From: Hyphomicrobiales bacterium
GTDB lineage: Bacteria; Pseudomonadota; Alphaproteobacteria; Rhizobiales; Xanthobacteraceae
Direction of reading: 5' to 3'
Assembly (NCBI GenBank): GCA_017304505.1
Contig: JAFKKQ010000087.1
Span: forward strand, 1 to 7,496
DNA: 7,496 bases
Position 1 is the stretch's first letter. Each line of letters begins with the position of its first letter. Below the pieces are notes generated by a model. That model worked only from the letters and a program-made list of their open reading frames with translations, did not search any database and was not told the origin of the DNA. Both the position numbers and the translations under genes were made by a program. Positions 1 to 5,479 of the stretch are shown here, one piece after another.

Positions 1-108
1 GCAGGCCGTGCCGAAGCGGCCGTCGCTGCCGCGGCTCATTTCGATCAGGGCTTCGCCGATGGCGACCACGCGGGTCTTTTGCTCGGTCATCCGCTGTTTC
101 TGGCCCAT
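1..108 (-). CDS. PfkB-family sugar kinase, N-terminal fragment (2-keto-3-deoxygluconate kinase-like)
   Basis: The reverse strand reads an open frame from ATG at 108 that leaves the window at position 1. A second in-frame ATG at 90 gives MTEQKTRVVAIGEALIEM and fits the family start better. No strong ribosome binding site separates the two, so the longer form is reported. The hydrophobic strand followed by G-E-A-L-I-E-M, then a short R-G-S-D-G-R-F-G segment, is the first beta strand and sugar-contact region of PfkB/ribokinase-fold kinases. KDG kinases often have this form. Such enzymes phosphorylate a sugar or sugar acid with ATP in the cytosol. Only 30-36 residues are visible and the catalytic GAGD motif lies outside, so the substrate is a guess. 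The gene is divergent from the zinc operon. Confidence 0.65.
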   Translation of the reverse strand, partial: MGQKQRMTEQKTRVVAIGEALIEMSRGSDGRFGTAC

Positions 109-231
109 GTTCGCCGATCCGTTCCGCGGGTCACACTGGCCGGGCAGGGGGTGGTTGGCAACGTCATCCGGGTCCCCAATAGGAATTTTGCCGCGAGATG
201 AAGGGCTTAAAGATATCTGGCGTCGGATTGT

Positions 232-248
232 ATGTTACATTATAACAT
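232..248. promoter_or_regulatory. Zur-type operator (zinc-uptake regulator box)
   Basis: ATGTTACATTATAACAT is a 17-bp dyad with perfect 6-bp arms (ATGTTA / TAACAT) and an AT-rich core in otherwise GC-rich DNA. It matches my recollection of the alphaproteobacterial Zur box, built around a GTTATA-TATAAC dyad. It ends 5 bp before the ATG of the first gene of a metal ABC transporter operon. A -10-like hexamer, TATAAC (241-246), lies inside it, so bound Zur-Zn would block RNA polymerase. The site is about 125 bp from the divergent kinase start and probably does not control that gene. The site is seen; the identity of the regulator is inferred from motif and context. Confidence 0.8.
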
Positions 249-253
249 TAGCT

Positions 254-409
254 ATGAGCGAGCCGCACCGTCATCACCATCCCGGGCACAACCATCCGCC
301 GGCCGCAATGGGGCCATCGCTGCTGCGGCTGTCGGTGCCCGAGCGGCTGGCCTTTGCCGCCGTGGCTGTTGCCGTGCTGTGGGCGGTGACATTCTGGGCC
401 ATGCGTTGA
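254..409 (+). CDS. Small His-rich single-pass membrane protein (51 aa) at the head of the zinc transporter operon
   Basis: The 51-residue product has two parts. The N-terminus has six histidines among its first 14 residues (H5, H7, H8, H9, H12, H14), a plausible metal-binding patch. A hydrophobic segment at about residues 32-50 (LAFAAVAVAVLWAVTFWAM) ends in a single Arg. There is no cleavable signal peptide ahead of the patch and no known domain that I recognise. The start is the first Met after the Zur-like box, only 5 bp away, and no Shine-Dalgarno sequence can be placed. Translation may therefore be leaderless. The stop codon ends 1 bp before the ATPase start, which implies translational coupling. 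It may be an accessory subunit or zinc-sensing/buffering peptide of the transporter. The frame stays open upstream to position 8, but that extension crosses the operator and lacks support. Confidence 0.7.
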   Translation: MSEPHRHHHPGHNHPPAAMGPSLLRLSVPERLAFAAVAVAVLWAVTFWAMR

Positions 410-410
410 A

Positions 411-1151
411 ATGAGCGGACAGTTGCAATTCCGTGACCTGACGCTGGGGTACGACCGCCACCCGGCGGTGCACCACTTGAGCGGCGTGGTGCGGGCGGGT
501 TCGCTGACGGCGGTGGTCGGGCCGAACGGTGCCGGCAAGTCGACGCTGTTCAAGGGCGTGGTCGGCGCCATCAAGCCGCTCGCCGGGCGGATCGAGTGCA
601 ACGGCACGCGGCCGCAGGATATCGCTTATCTGCCGCAGGTTGCCGATATCGACCGCACGTTTCCCATCAGCGTCTATGACATGGTGGCGATGGGGCTTTG
701 GCGCGGCAAAGGTCCGTTCGGGGGGATTGGCCGGAAGGATCGCGACACTGTCGAGACGGCGCTCGCCGCGGTGGGGCTAACGGGCTTCGAGCAGCGGCCG
801 ATCGGCACGCTGTCGGGCGGGCAGATGCAGCGCATGCTGTTCGCGCGGCTGCTGTTGCAGGACGCGCGCGTGATCGTTCTGGATGAGCCGTTCAACGCCA
901 TCGATTCCAAGACATCGGCCGATCTTTTGGACCTCGTGCGCCACTGGCACGTTGAGCAACGCACGGTGCTGGCCGCGTTGCACGATCTCGATGTGGTCCG
1001 GGCGAACTTCCCCGAGACGCTGCTGCTTGCGCGTGAGCCGGTGGCATGGGGCGCGACAGCCGACGTGCTGACGCCGGACAATATGTTGAAGGCGCGACGC
1101 ATGTGCGAGGCGTTCGACGAACAGGCGGAAGCCTGCGTGGCGGTGGCTTGA
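411..1151 (+). CDS. aztA: Zinc ABC transporter ATP-binding protein (AztA/ZnuC type)
   Basis: This 246-residue cytoplasmic ATPase would power metal import through the permease encoded next to it. All nucleotide-binding motifs are intact: Walker A GPNGAGKST at residues 37-45, the Q-loop Gln in LPQ at 74-76, signature LSGGQ at 134-138, Walker B VIVLDEP at 154-160 with the catalytic Glu at 159, the D-loop Asp at 165, and the switch His at 191. The sequence resembles the Mn/Zn subfamily (ZnuC, MntB, AztA). Segments such as LTLGYDRHPAVHHL and the LLLAREPVAWG stretch near the C-terminus recall AztA in particular. The Zur-like box upstream argues for zinc over manganese. It starts 1 bp after the small His-rich ORF, without a clear ribosome binding site, and ends 6 bp before the permease. 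ZnuC/AztA naming is by recall, so the symbol is tentative while the function is solid. Confidence 0.88.
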   Translation: MSGQLQFRDLTLGYDRHPAVHHLSGVVRAGSLTAVVGPNGAGKSTLFKGVVGAIKPLAGRIECNGTRPQDIAYLPQVADIDRTFPISVYDMVAMGLWRGKGPFGGIGRKDRDTVETALAAVGLTGFEQRPIGTLSGGQMQRMLFARLLLQDARVIVLDEPFNAIDSKTSADLLDLVRHWHVEQRTVLAALHDLDVVRANFPETLLLAREPVAWGATADVLTPDNMLKARRMCEAFDEQAEACVAVA

Positions 1152-1157
1152 TCCGAC

Positions 1158-2030
1158 ATGCTGGTTGAAATTTTCTCCGAGCCTCTGAACGACGTGTCGG
1201 TCAGGCACTCGCTGGCTGCGGTCCTTGCGCTGGCGTTGAGCGCGGGTCCGGTTGGCGTATTCCTGATGCTGCGCCGCATGAGCCTCGTCGGCGATGCGAT
1301 GTCGCACGCGATCCTTCCCGGTGTCGCGCTTGGCTTCCTCGCCGCGGGGCTGAGCATTTTGCCTATGACGCTCGGCGGTCTTGCCGCAGGCTTTCTCATC
1401 GCAGTGCTGGCCGGCGCGGTCAGTCGGGCCACGGCGTTGCAGGAGGATGCGTCGCTCGCGGTGTTCCTGCTGGTGTCGCTCGCTTTCGGCGTGGTGATCG
1501 TGACGGTGAACGGCATCGACGTCGAGCATCTCATGGAGTTCCTGTTCGGCGAAACCGCAGCGAAGATGAACGTAGACAAGCTCGTGGTTATTGCCGTGAA
1601 CGCCACGATCAGCACCGTCGCGTTCGCACTGATCTACCGGCCGCTGGCGCTCGATTGCGTCGATCCGGGATTCTTACGCTCGGTCAGCCGCGCGGGCGGG
1701 ATCGCGCATCTGATATTTCTCGTGCTGCTGGTGCTCAACCTCATCAGCGCATTTTATGCGCTTGGCACGTTGCTCGGCATGGGGATCATCATCATTCCCG
1801 CCGCCATCGCGCGATTTTGGACGCGCGATATCTCCATGATGATCGTGCTGGCGATCGTCAGCGCGCTGCTATCGGGCCTGGCGGGCGTCCTGTTCGCTTT
1901 CCACGCCGGCATCCCATCCGGCCCCGCGGTGACATTGGTGGCGGGCTTCGGCTATGTCGCGTCCGTCCTGTTTGGCCGAGTCGGCGGGCTGGTGTGGCGG
2001 CTGTTCCCAGGCCGCCATCTGGAGGCTTGA
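1158..2030 (+). CDS. aztB: Zinc ABC transporter permease (ABC-3 family, AztB/ZnuB type)
   Basis: This 290-residue integral membrane protein has about eight hydrophobic spans, including residues about 15-38, 52-70, 72-92, 98-117, 141-160, 183-205, 206-220 and 226-250, with a further one at about 256-275. The segment RRMSLVGDAMSHAILPGVAL at residues 39-58 is the ABC-3 family hallmark, and the late G-I-P-S-G-P-A motif at 251-257 is also typical. It would form the inner-membrane channel, probably as a homodimer, driven by the adjacent ATPase. The 6-bp gap to the ATPase stop and the shared Zur-like box imply one transcript. No periplasmic binding protein gene follows: the next gene is on the opposite strand, so the binding subunit must be encoded elsewhere. 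A manganese role is possible but less likely given the operator. Confidence 0.87.
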   Translation: MLVEIFSEPLNDVSVRHSLAAVLALALSAGPVGVFLMLRRMSLVGDAMSHAILPGVALGFLAAGLSILPMTLGGLAAGFLIAVLAGAVSRATALQEDASLAVFLLVSLAFGVVIVTVNGIDVEHLMEFLFGETAAKMNVDKLVVIAVNATISTVAFALIYRPLALDCVDPGFLRSVSRAGGIAHLIFLVLLVLNLISAFYALGTLLGMGIIIIPAAIARFWTRDISMMIVLAIVSALLSGLAGVLFAFHAGIPSGPAVTLVAGFGYVASVLFGRVGGLVWRLFPGRHLEA

Positions 2031-2031
2031 T

Positions 2032-2055
2032 GCCGGGGCATGTCATGGTCCCGGC
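2032..2055 (+). terminator. Weak inverted repeat after the permease gene, possible terminator
   Basis: GCCGGG (2032-2037) and CCCGGC (2050-2055) form a 6-bp stem, extendable by one G-U and one C-G pair, over a short loop. It lies directly after the aztB stop in the gap between converging genes. There is no T-tract on either side, so it is at best a weak or Rho-assisted terminator. Confidence 0.25.
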
Positions 2056-2082
2056 GCAGCGCGAGGCAGAGCCTGGAGCGGC

Positions 2083-2127
2083 TCAGTTCTTGGCCATTCA
2101 GTTCTTGGCCATTCAGTTCTTGGCCAT
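2083..2127. repeat. Three exact 15-bp tandem copies spanning the tctC stop codon
   Basis: The plus-strand unit TCAGTTCTTGGCCAT occurs at 2083-2097, 2098-2112 and 2113-2127 with no mismatch and no extra flanking identity. On the minus strand each unit reads ATG GCC AAG AAC TGA. The copy at 2113-2127 is the last four codons and stop of the TctC gene (Met-Ala-Lys-Asn-stop). The other two copies sit directly downstream in the same frame as Met-Ala-Lys-Asn-stop mini-ORFs. Replication slippage is the simplest origin. Because every unit carries its own stop, copy-number change leaves the protein unaltered. Confidence 0.97.
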
Positions 2128-3066
2128 GCCGAGCGAGGTGAGCAACCGGCGCTTGGCCGCGACGTCCTTGGCGAGATTGGCCGCGAAACCGGCGCTGTCC
2201 GCGAAATAGTCGCTTGGCTGGAACGTGTTCTTGACGAGGCGCTGGAAGGCGTCGGTCTCCTTCGCCGCCTTGCAGGCGCTTTCCAGCTTGTGTCTGACGT
2301 CGGCCGGCAAGCCGGCCGGCGCGAGCAGGCCGCCGATGCTGAGCGGGGCAACATTGTAGCCCTCTTCCTTCACCGTCGGAATGTCGGGGATGGCGCTGTT
2401 CCGCTTGTCCGCGAACAGAGCGATCATGGCGAGGCTGCTTTTCGCGGCGGCCGTGAGCGGCGCCACCGCGAAATCGATCTGGCCGCCCAGCGTCATCTGG
2501 ATGGATTCGGCCGGCCCCTTGAACGGCACGTGGTTGAACGGGACCTTGCTGATCTCCGAGAGTTCGGCCATCGCCAGGTGCGGGATGGTGGCGATGCCGG
2601 GGCTGCCGTAGTTGAGGCCGCCGGGCTTCGCCTTGCTGGCCGCCATGATCGCAGCCAGGTTCTTGTAGGTGCCCTTGCGCGCCACGATCACCTGGTCGTT
2701 CTTGAAGGTCTGGCAGATCGGCGTGAAGGACTGTGCGGTGTACGCGGTTTTCTGCGTCACCGGCTGCACCGTGATGGCGAACACCGCGGTATGCACCAGC
2801 GTGTAGCCGTCCGGATTGGCACGGGCGACCTCGGCGGTTCCGAGCGTGCTGCTGGCGCCCGGCTTGTTGAGGATGATGAAGCGCTGGCCGAGCCGCTCCC
2901 CCATGGCGTCGCCGAGCACCCGTCCCAGGATGTCAGCCGACGAGCCGGGCGTCGACGGAACGACAATCTCGATGACGTGATCGGGGTAGTTTTGTGCGGC
3001 GGCGGCGCCGGAAAATCCCAGGATTGCCGCGGCGACCGCTGCGGCGGTGTACCAGCGTTCGGACAT
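2113..3066 (-). CDS. Tripartite tricarboxylate transporter-type (TctC/Bug) periplasmic substrate-binding protein
   Basis: The 317-residue product has a signal peptide at residues 1-24 (MSERWY, a hydrophobic run, then AAAA before Q25). A Bug-family fold follows, with YPDHVIEIVVP at 27-37, a P-G-S-S-A-D loop at 40-45, NKPGASSTLG at 68-77 and ANPDGYTL at 83-90, then VPFNHVPFKG at 175-184 and GGQIDFAV near 194-201. Length and motifs fit full-length TctC/Bug proteins, which bind carboxylates or other small ligands in the periplasm; the ligand cannot be read from sequence. The start at 3066 was chosen because GGGAGG lies 5 nt upstream and the signal peptide begins there. The longer frame to 3180 adds a 38-residue charged extension that would bury the signal peptide. 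No TctA or TctB membrane subunits adjoin, so it is an orphan binding protein, common in this family. It diverges from cobW. Confidence 0.9.
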   Translation of the reverse strand: MSERWYTAAAVAAAILGFSGAAAAQNYPDHVIEIVVPSTPGSSADILGRVLGDAMGERLGQRFIILNKPGASSTLGTAEVARANPDGYTLVHTAVFAITVQPVTQKTAYTAQSFTPICQTFKNDQVIVARKGTYKNLAAIMAASKAKPGGLNYGSPGIATIPHLAMAELSEISKVPFNHVPFKGPAESIQMTLGGQIDFAVAPLTAAAKSSLAMIALFADKRNSAIPDIPTVKEEGYNVAPLSIGGLLAPAGLPADVRHKLESACKAAKETDAFQRLVKNTFQPSDYFADSAGFAANLAKDVAAKRRLLTSLGMAKN

Positions 3067-3071
3067 AGTTG

Positions 3072-3077
3072 CCTCCC
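3072..3077 (-). promoter_or_regulatory. Strong Shine-Dalgarno sequence deciding the tctC start
   Basis: The minus strand reads GGGAGG followed by CAACT and ATG at 3066. This near-ideal site with 5-nt spacing fixes the start at the signal-peptide Met rather than at the upstream in-frame starts at 3087 or 3180. Confidence 0.85.
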
Positions 3078-3083
3078 ATGACA

Positions 3084-3113
3084 TGGTTTTTGATTTGCTT
3101 GGTTTTTGATTTG
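3084..3113. repeat. Short direct repeat in the tctC leader
   Basis: TGGTTTTTGATTTG occurs at 3084-3097 and again at 3100-3113, a 14-bp exact repeat with 16-bp period. This is the most AT-rich patch of the divergent region. On the minus strand it lies just upstream of the tctC ribosome binding site as two A-rich copies. It could be slippage, a paired regulator site, or an A-rich translation enhancer; nothing in the sequence decides between these. Confidence 0.7.
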
Positions 3114-3193
3114 GCTTTTCCTTGACGATAGCGGGAGCCGGAGGGGACCGATAGTCCGCCCGGATGGGGCAGGGCGTCACGCCGGGAGGGTTT

Positions 3194-3221
3194 TTGCCGG
3201 CGGCAGGATTGCCTATATACC
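3194..3221 (+). promoter_or_regulatory. Possible sigma-70 promoter for cobW
   Basis: TTGCCG (3194-3199) and TATACC (3216-3221) are separated by 16 bp. Transcription would begin at about 3228, giving a leader of roughly 15 nt that contains the GGAGG at 3231-3235. The hexamers match moderately; the placement is inferred from spacing only. Confidence 0.4.
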
Positions 3222-3232
3222 ACTGCCAGTGG
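3220..3232. promoter_or_regulatory. 13-bp perfect dyad at the cobW start region, possible operator
   Basis: CCACTGCCAGTGG has 6-bp arms about a single central base. It spans the end of the likely -10 element, the predicted transcription start and the first bases of the Shine-Dalgarno sequence. A bound protein here would block initiation. It does not resemble the AT-rich Zur-like box found upstream of the transporter operon. The dyad is seen directly; its use is inferred. Confidence 0.4.
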
Positions 3233-3242
3233 AGGGTCCCGT

Positions 3243-4292
3243 ATGTCCGACCAAGTGCAGCCCGAAAAACTCCCCGTCACCGTTCTCACCGGCTATCTCG
3301 GCGCCGGCAAGACCACCCTGCTCAACCGCATCCTGTCCGAGCCGCACGGCAAGAAATACGCCGTGATCGTCAACGAATTCGGCGAGATCGGCATCGACAA
3401 CGAGCTGGTGGTGGGGGCCGACGAAGAAGTGTTCGAGATGAACAACGGCTGCATCTGCTGCACCGTGCGCGGCGATCTGATCCGCATTATCGAAGGCCTG
3501 ATGCGCCGCAAGGGCAAGTTCGACGCCATCATCGTCGAGACCACCGGCCTCGCCGACCCCGCGCCGGTGGCGCAGACCTTTTTCGTCGATGAGAATGTCG
3601 GCCGCAGGGCTAGGCTGGACGCGGTGGTGACCGTCGCCGATGCCAAGTGGCTGAAGGACCGGCTGAAGGATGCGCCGGAAGCCAAGAACCAGATCGCCTT
3701 CGCCGACGTCATCCTGCTTAACAAGACCGACCTGGTGACCGACGCCGAGTTGCGCGAGGTCGAGGCCCGCATCCGCGGCATCAATCCTTATGCCAAGCTG
3801 CACCGGACCCAGCGTTCGCAGATCGCGCTCAACGAGATCCTTGGCCGCAACGCCTTCGATCTCGACCGCATCCTCGACATCGAGCCGGAGTTCCTGCACG
3901 CCGAGGACCACGACCACGAGCATGGTCACGATCATGGCCATGACCACGGCGACGGCCATCATCACAATCATGGCGGCCTCAAGCACTATCACGACGAGGA
4001 CATGCAGTCGTTCTCCATGGACACCGACAAGCCTCTGAACCCGGACAGGTTCTTTCCCTGGATTCAGAAACTCGTGGCCGAGGACGGGCCGAACATCCTG
4101 CGCTGCAAGGGCATCTTGAATTTCAAGGACGATCCCGACCGCTTCGTATTCCAGGGCGTGCACATGATCCTGGACGGCGATCACCAGCGCGCCTGGAAGG
4201 ACGGCGAGAAACGCGATTCCAAGCTGGTGTTCATCGGCCGCAACCTGCCGGAGGAGAAAATCCGGAAAGGGTTCGAGACCACCATCGCTTAG
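3243..4292 (+). CDS. CobW/COG0523-family GTPase, probable zinc metallochaperone
   Basis: The 349-residue G3E P-loop GTPase has Walker A in GYLGAGKTTL at 17-26, the family's CxCC metal motif at C70-I-C72-C73, Walker B/switch in IIVETTGLADP at 96-106, and the NKxD guanine motif at N160-D163. A His/Asp loop at 219-250 contains 14 histidines in H-x-H series. The CobW C-terminal domain covers about 263-348. The COG0523 proteins ZNG1/YeiR/YciC bind zinc and use GTP hydrolysis to deliver it to client proteins, often during zinc limitation. The CxCC motif, the His-rich loop and the nearby zinc transporter favour that role over cobalamin synthesis, since no cob genes are nearby. The start is supported by GGAGG at 3231-3235. 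The stop codon overlaps the first base of a hairpin repeat. It is likely upstream of the WD40 gene in the same direction. Confidence 0.9.
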   Translation: MSDQVQPEKLPVTVLTGYLGAGKTTLLNRILSEPHGKKYAVIVNEFGEIGIDNELVVGADEEVFEMNNGCICCTVRGDLIRIIEGLMRRKGKFDAIIVETTGLADPAPVAQTFFVDENVGRRARLDAVVTVADAKWLKDRLKDAPEAKNQIAFADVILLNKTDLVTDAELREVEARIRGINPYAKLHRTQRSQIALNEILGRNAFDLDRILDIEPEFLHAEDHDHEHGHDHGHDHGDGHHHNHGGLKHYHDEDMQSFSMDTDKPLNPDRFFPWIQKLVAEDGPNILRCKGILNFKDDPDRFVFQGVHMILDGDHQRAWKDGEKRDSKLVFIGRNLPEEKIRKGFETTIA

Positions 4293-4340
4293 AGCATGAT
4301 CCCGAAAAGTGGAAACCGGTTTTCGGATAAGATCGTGCTC
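4292..4340. repeat. Dispersed palindromic intergenic repeat, hairpin 1
   Basis: A 49-nt imperfect palindrome. The outer arms GAGCATGATC (4292-4301) and GATCGTGCTC (4331-4340) pair over 10 bp with one G-U. A 4-nt bulge (4327-4330) follows, then the inner arms CCGAAAA (4302-4308) and TTTTCGG (4320-4326) pair perfectly over an 11-nt loop. The sequence closely matches a repeat I recall as abundant between genes in Bradyrhizobium, Rhodopseudomonas and relatives. Its first base is the last base of the cobW stop codon. It may act as a transcript-end or mRNA-stabilising hairpin. Confidence 0.75.
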
Positions 4341-4360
4341 AATCAAAGAGGTAAGCGGCA

Positions 4361-4389
4361 AGACTGATTCAACGTAATTGAATCAGTCT
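4361..4389. repeat. Perfect 12-bp inverted repeat, second hairpin of the composite element
   Basis: AGACTGATTCAA (4361-4372) and TTGAATCAGTCT (4378-4389) pair perfectly around the 5-nt loop CGTAA. It follows hairpin 1 after a 20-nt linker, a tandem arrangement I recall for this repeat class. The absence of a T-tract on either strand argues against a simple intrinsic terminator. It sits 71 bp before the WD40 start. Confidence 0.8.
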
Positions 4390-4460
4390 CGAGCGCGATC
4401 GTTCCAGCCATCGAGGGTGCGGGCTACGGTCCGTCTCGCGATGAGGGCGGAGAAAAGTCT

Positions 4461-5468
4461 GTGAGCACCGACGCTGCCAACACCCCGTCCGTCGTCGAAC
4501 GCACCCGCACTGTCGCGGCCGATGCGCCGGTGGTGGCCGTTCATTTTCTCGACCGCACCGCCGCTTTCGTGCTGGGCGAGGAGGCCGTGCTGCTGGTGTC
4601 CGGCGCAAGCGACGAGAAGCGGGTTGCGATCCACGGCGGCGGCATCCTGTCTGCGGCGTGCGACGGCGTGCGCGTGGTGACCGGCGGCGACGACGGCAAG
4701 GTGTGTTCGACGGACGCGAAGGGCGAGAGCCGCGTGGTTGCGACCGACGCCAAGCGCCGGTGGATCGATCAGGTCGCGGCCGGCGCCGACGGCGCGGTGG
4801 CCTGGTCGGCTGGCAAGACGGCGTTCGCGCAGGTCGGTTCGAGCGAGCCGCGCTCGCTCGACGTCCCTTCAACGGTCAGCGGGCTGGCGTTCGCGCCCAA
4901 GGGCGTGCGGCTCGCGATTTCACATTACAACGGCGTGACGCTCTGGTTTCCCAACGCTCAGGCCGCGCCTGAAGTGTTGGAATGGAAGGGCTCGCATCAC
5001 GAGGTGACGTTCAGCCCGAACGGCCAGTTTCTGGTCACCTCGATGCAAGAACCGGCGCTGCACGGCTGGCGCGTGGCGGACCGCAAGCACATGCGGATGT
5101 CGGGTTATTCGGCGCGCGTGCGCTCGTTCGACTGGACCGCCGGCGGCAAGTGGCTTGCGACCAGCGGGTCCGAGCAGCTTGTGATGTGGCCGTTCCAGTC
5201 CAAGGATGGGCCCATGGGAAAACAGCCGCGCATGTACGCGGCGTTCGCCGTGCGCGCCACGCGGATCGCCTGCCATCCGAAGCAAGAGATCGTGGCGGTG
5301 GGTTACGCTGACGGCACGATCTTGATGGTGCGGATCGACGACGGCGCCGAAATTCTCGGCAAGCATCCGAGCAACGGTCCGGTCACCGCGCTCAATTGGG
5401 ATGCCACGGGCTCGCTGCTGGGGTTCGGCACCGAAGCCGGCGAGGCCGGCGTCATCGATCTCGGATAG
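4461..5468 (+). CDS. WD40-repeat beta-propeller protein, associated with the CobW GTPase gene
   Basis: A 335-residue protein of repeated short beta-strand units ending in hydrophobic-W/F-hydrophobic or V-x-D patterns. Examples are GLAFAPKGVRLAISHYNGVTLW at about 141-162, EVTFSPNGQFLVTS at 181-194, VRSFDWTAGGKWLATSGSEQ at 220-239 with VMW at 241-243, and ALNWDATGSLLGFG at 310-323. The length fits one seven-bladed propeller. There is no signal peptide or membrane span, so it is probably cytoplasmic. The GTG start at 4461 is preceded by GGAG at 4449-4452. It lies 168 bp after cobW on the same strand, separated by the composite hairpin repeat. Bacterial WD40 propellers usually act as protein-binding scaffolds. 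A link to zinc handling is inferred from position and from my recollection that this pair recurs in related genomes. Confidence 0.85.
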   Translation: MSTDAANTPSVVERTRTVAADAPVVAVHFLDRTAAFVLGEEAVLLVSGASDEKRVAIHGGGILSAACDGVRVVTGGDDGKVCSTDAKGESRVVATDAKRRWIDQVAAGADGAVAWSAGKTAFAQVGSSEPRSLDVPSTVSGLAFAPKGVRLAISHYNGVTLWFPNAQAAPEVLEWKGSHHEVTFSPNGQFLVTSMQEPALHGWRVADRKHMRMSGYSARVRSFDWTAGGKWLATSGSEQLVMWPFQSKDGPMGKQPRMYAAFAVRATRIACHPKQEIVAVGYADGTILMVRIDDGAEILGKHPSNGPVTALNWDATGSLLGFGTEAGEAGVIDLG

Positions 5469-5479
5469 GCGTTCGGACT

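Noticed and set aside
674..1615. 313-codon minus-strand open frame across aztA and aztB
   Set aside because: It spans two convincing sense genes, is Ser/Arg/Ala-rich in the manner of shadow frames, and has no recognisable domain.
2301..2318. Perfect 8-bp inverted repeat CGGCCGGC-AA-GCCGGCCG
   Set aside because: It lies inside the tctC coding region where it encodes part of an ordinary P-A-G-L-P-A-D segment; high GC codon choice explains it.
1954..3081. Long plus-strand open frame (375 codons) with a repeated SVLGH motif, antisense to tctC
   Set aside because: It is the high-GC shadow of the TctC gene. The repeated motif is just the 15-bp tandem array read in this frame, and the frame has no ribosome binding site or family resemblance.
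3120..3242. Cobalamin riboswitch upstream of the CobW-like gene (CCACTG resembling part of a B12 box)
   Set aside because: No other conserved riboswitch segments are present, the space to the predicted promoter is too short, and the protein looks like a zinc GTPase rather than a cobalamin enzyme.
3894..4000. CAT/CAC-rich periodic tract that looks like a DNA repeat array
   Set aside because: It is the His-Asp-Gly rich metal-binding loop of the CobW-like protein, kept in frame with varied codons.
3213..4361. 382-codon minus-strand open frame opposite cobW
   Set aside because: The sense frame carries intact GTPase motifs and a good Shine-Dalgarno sequence; the antisense frame is a composition effect.
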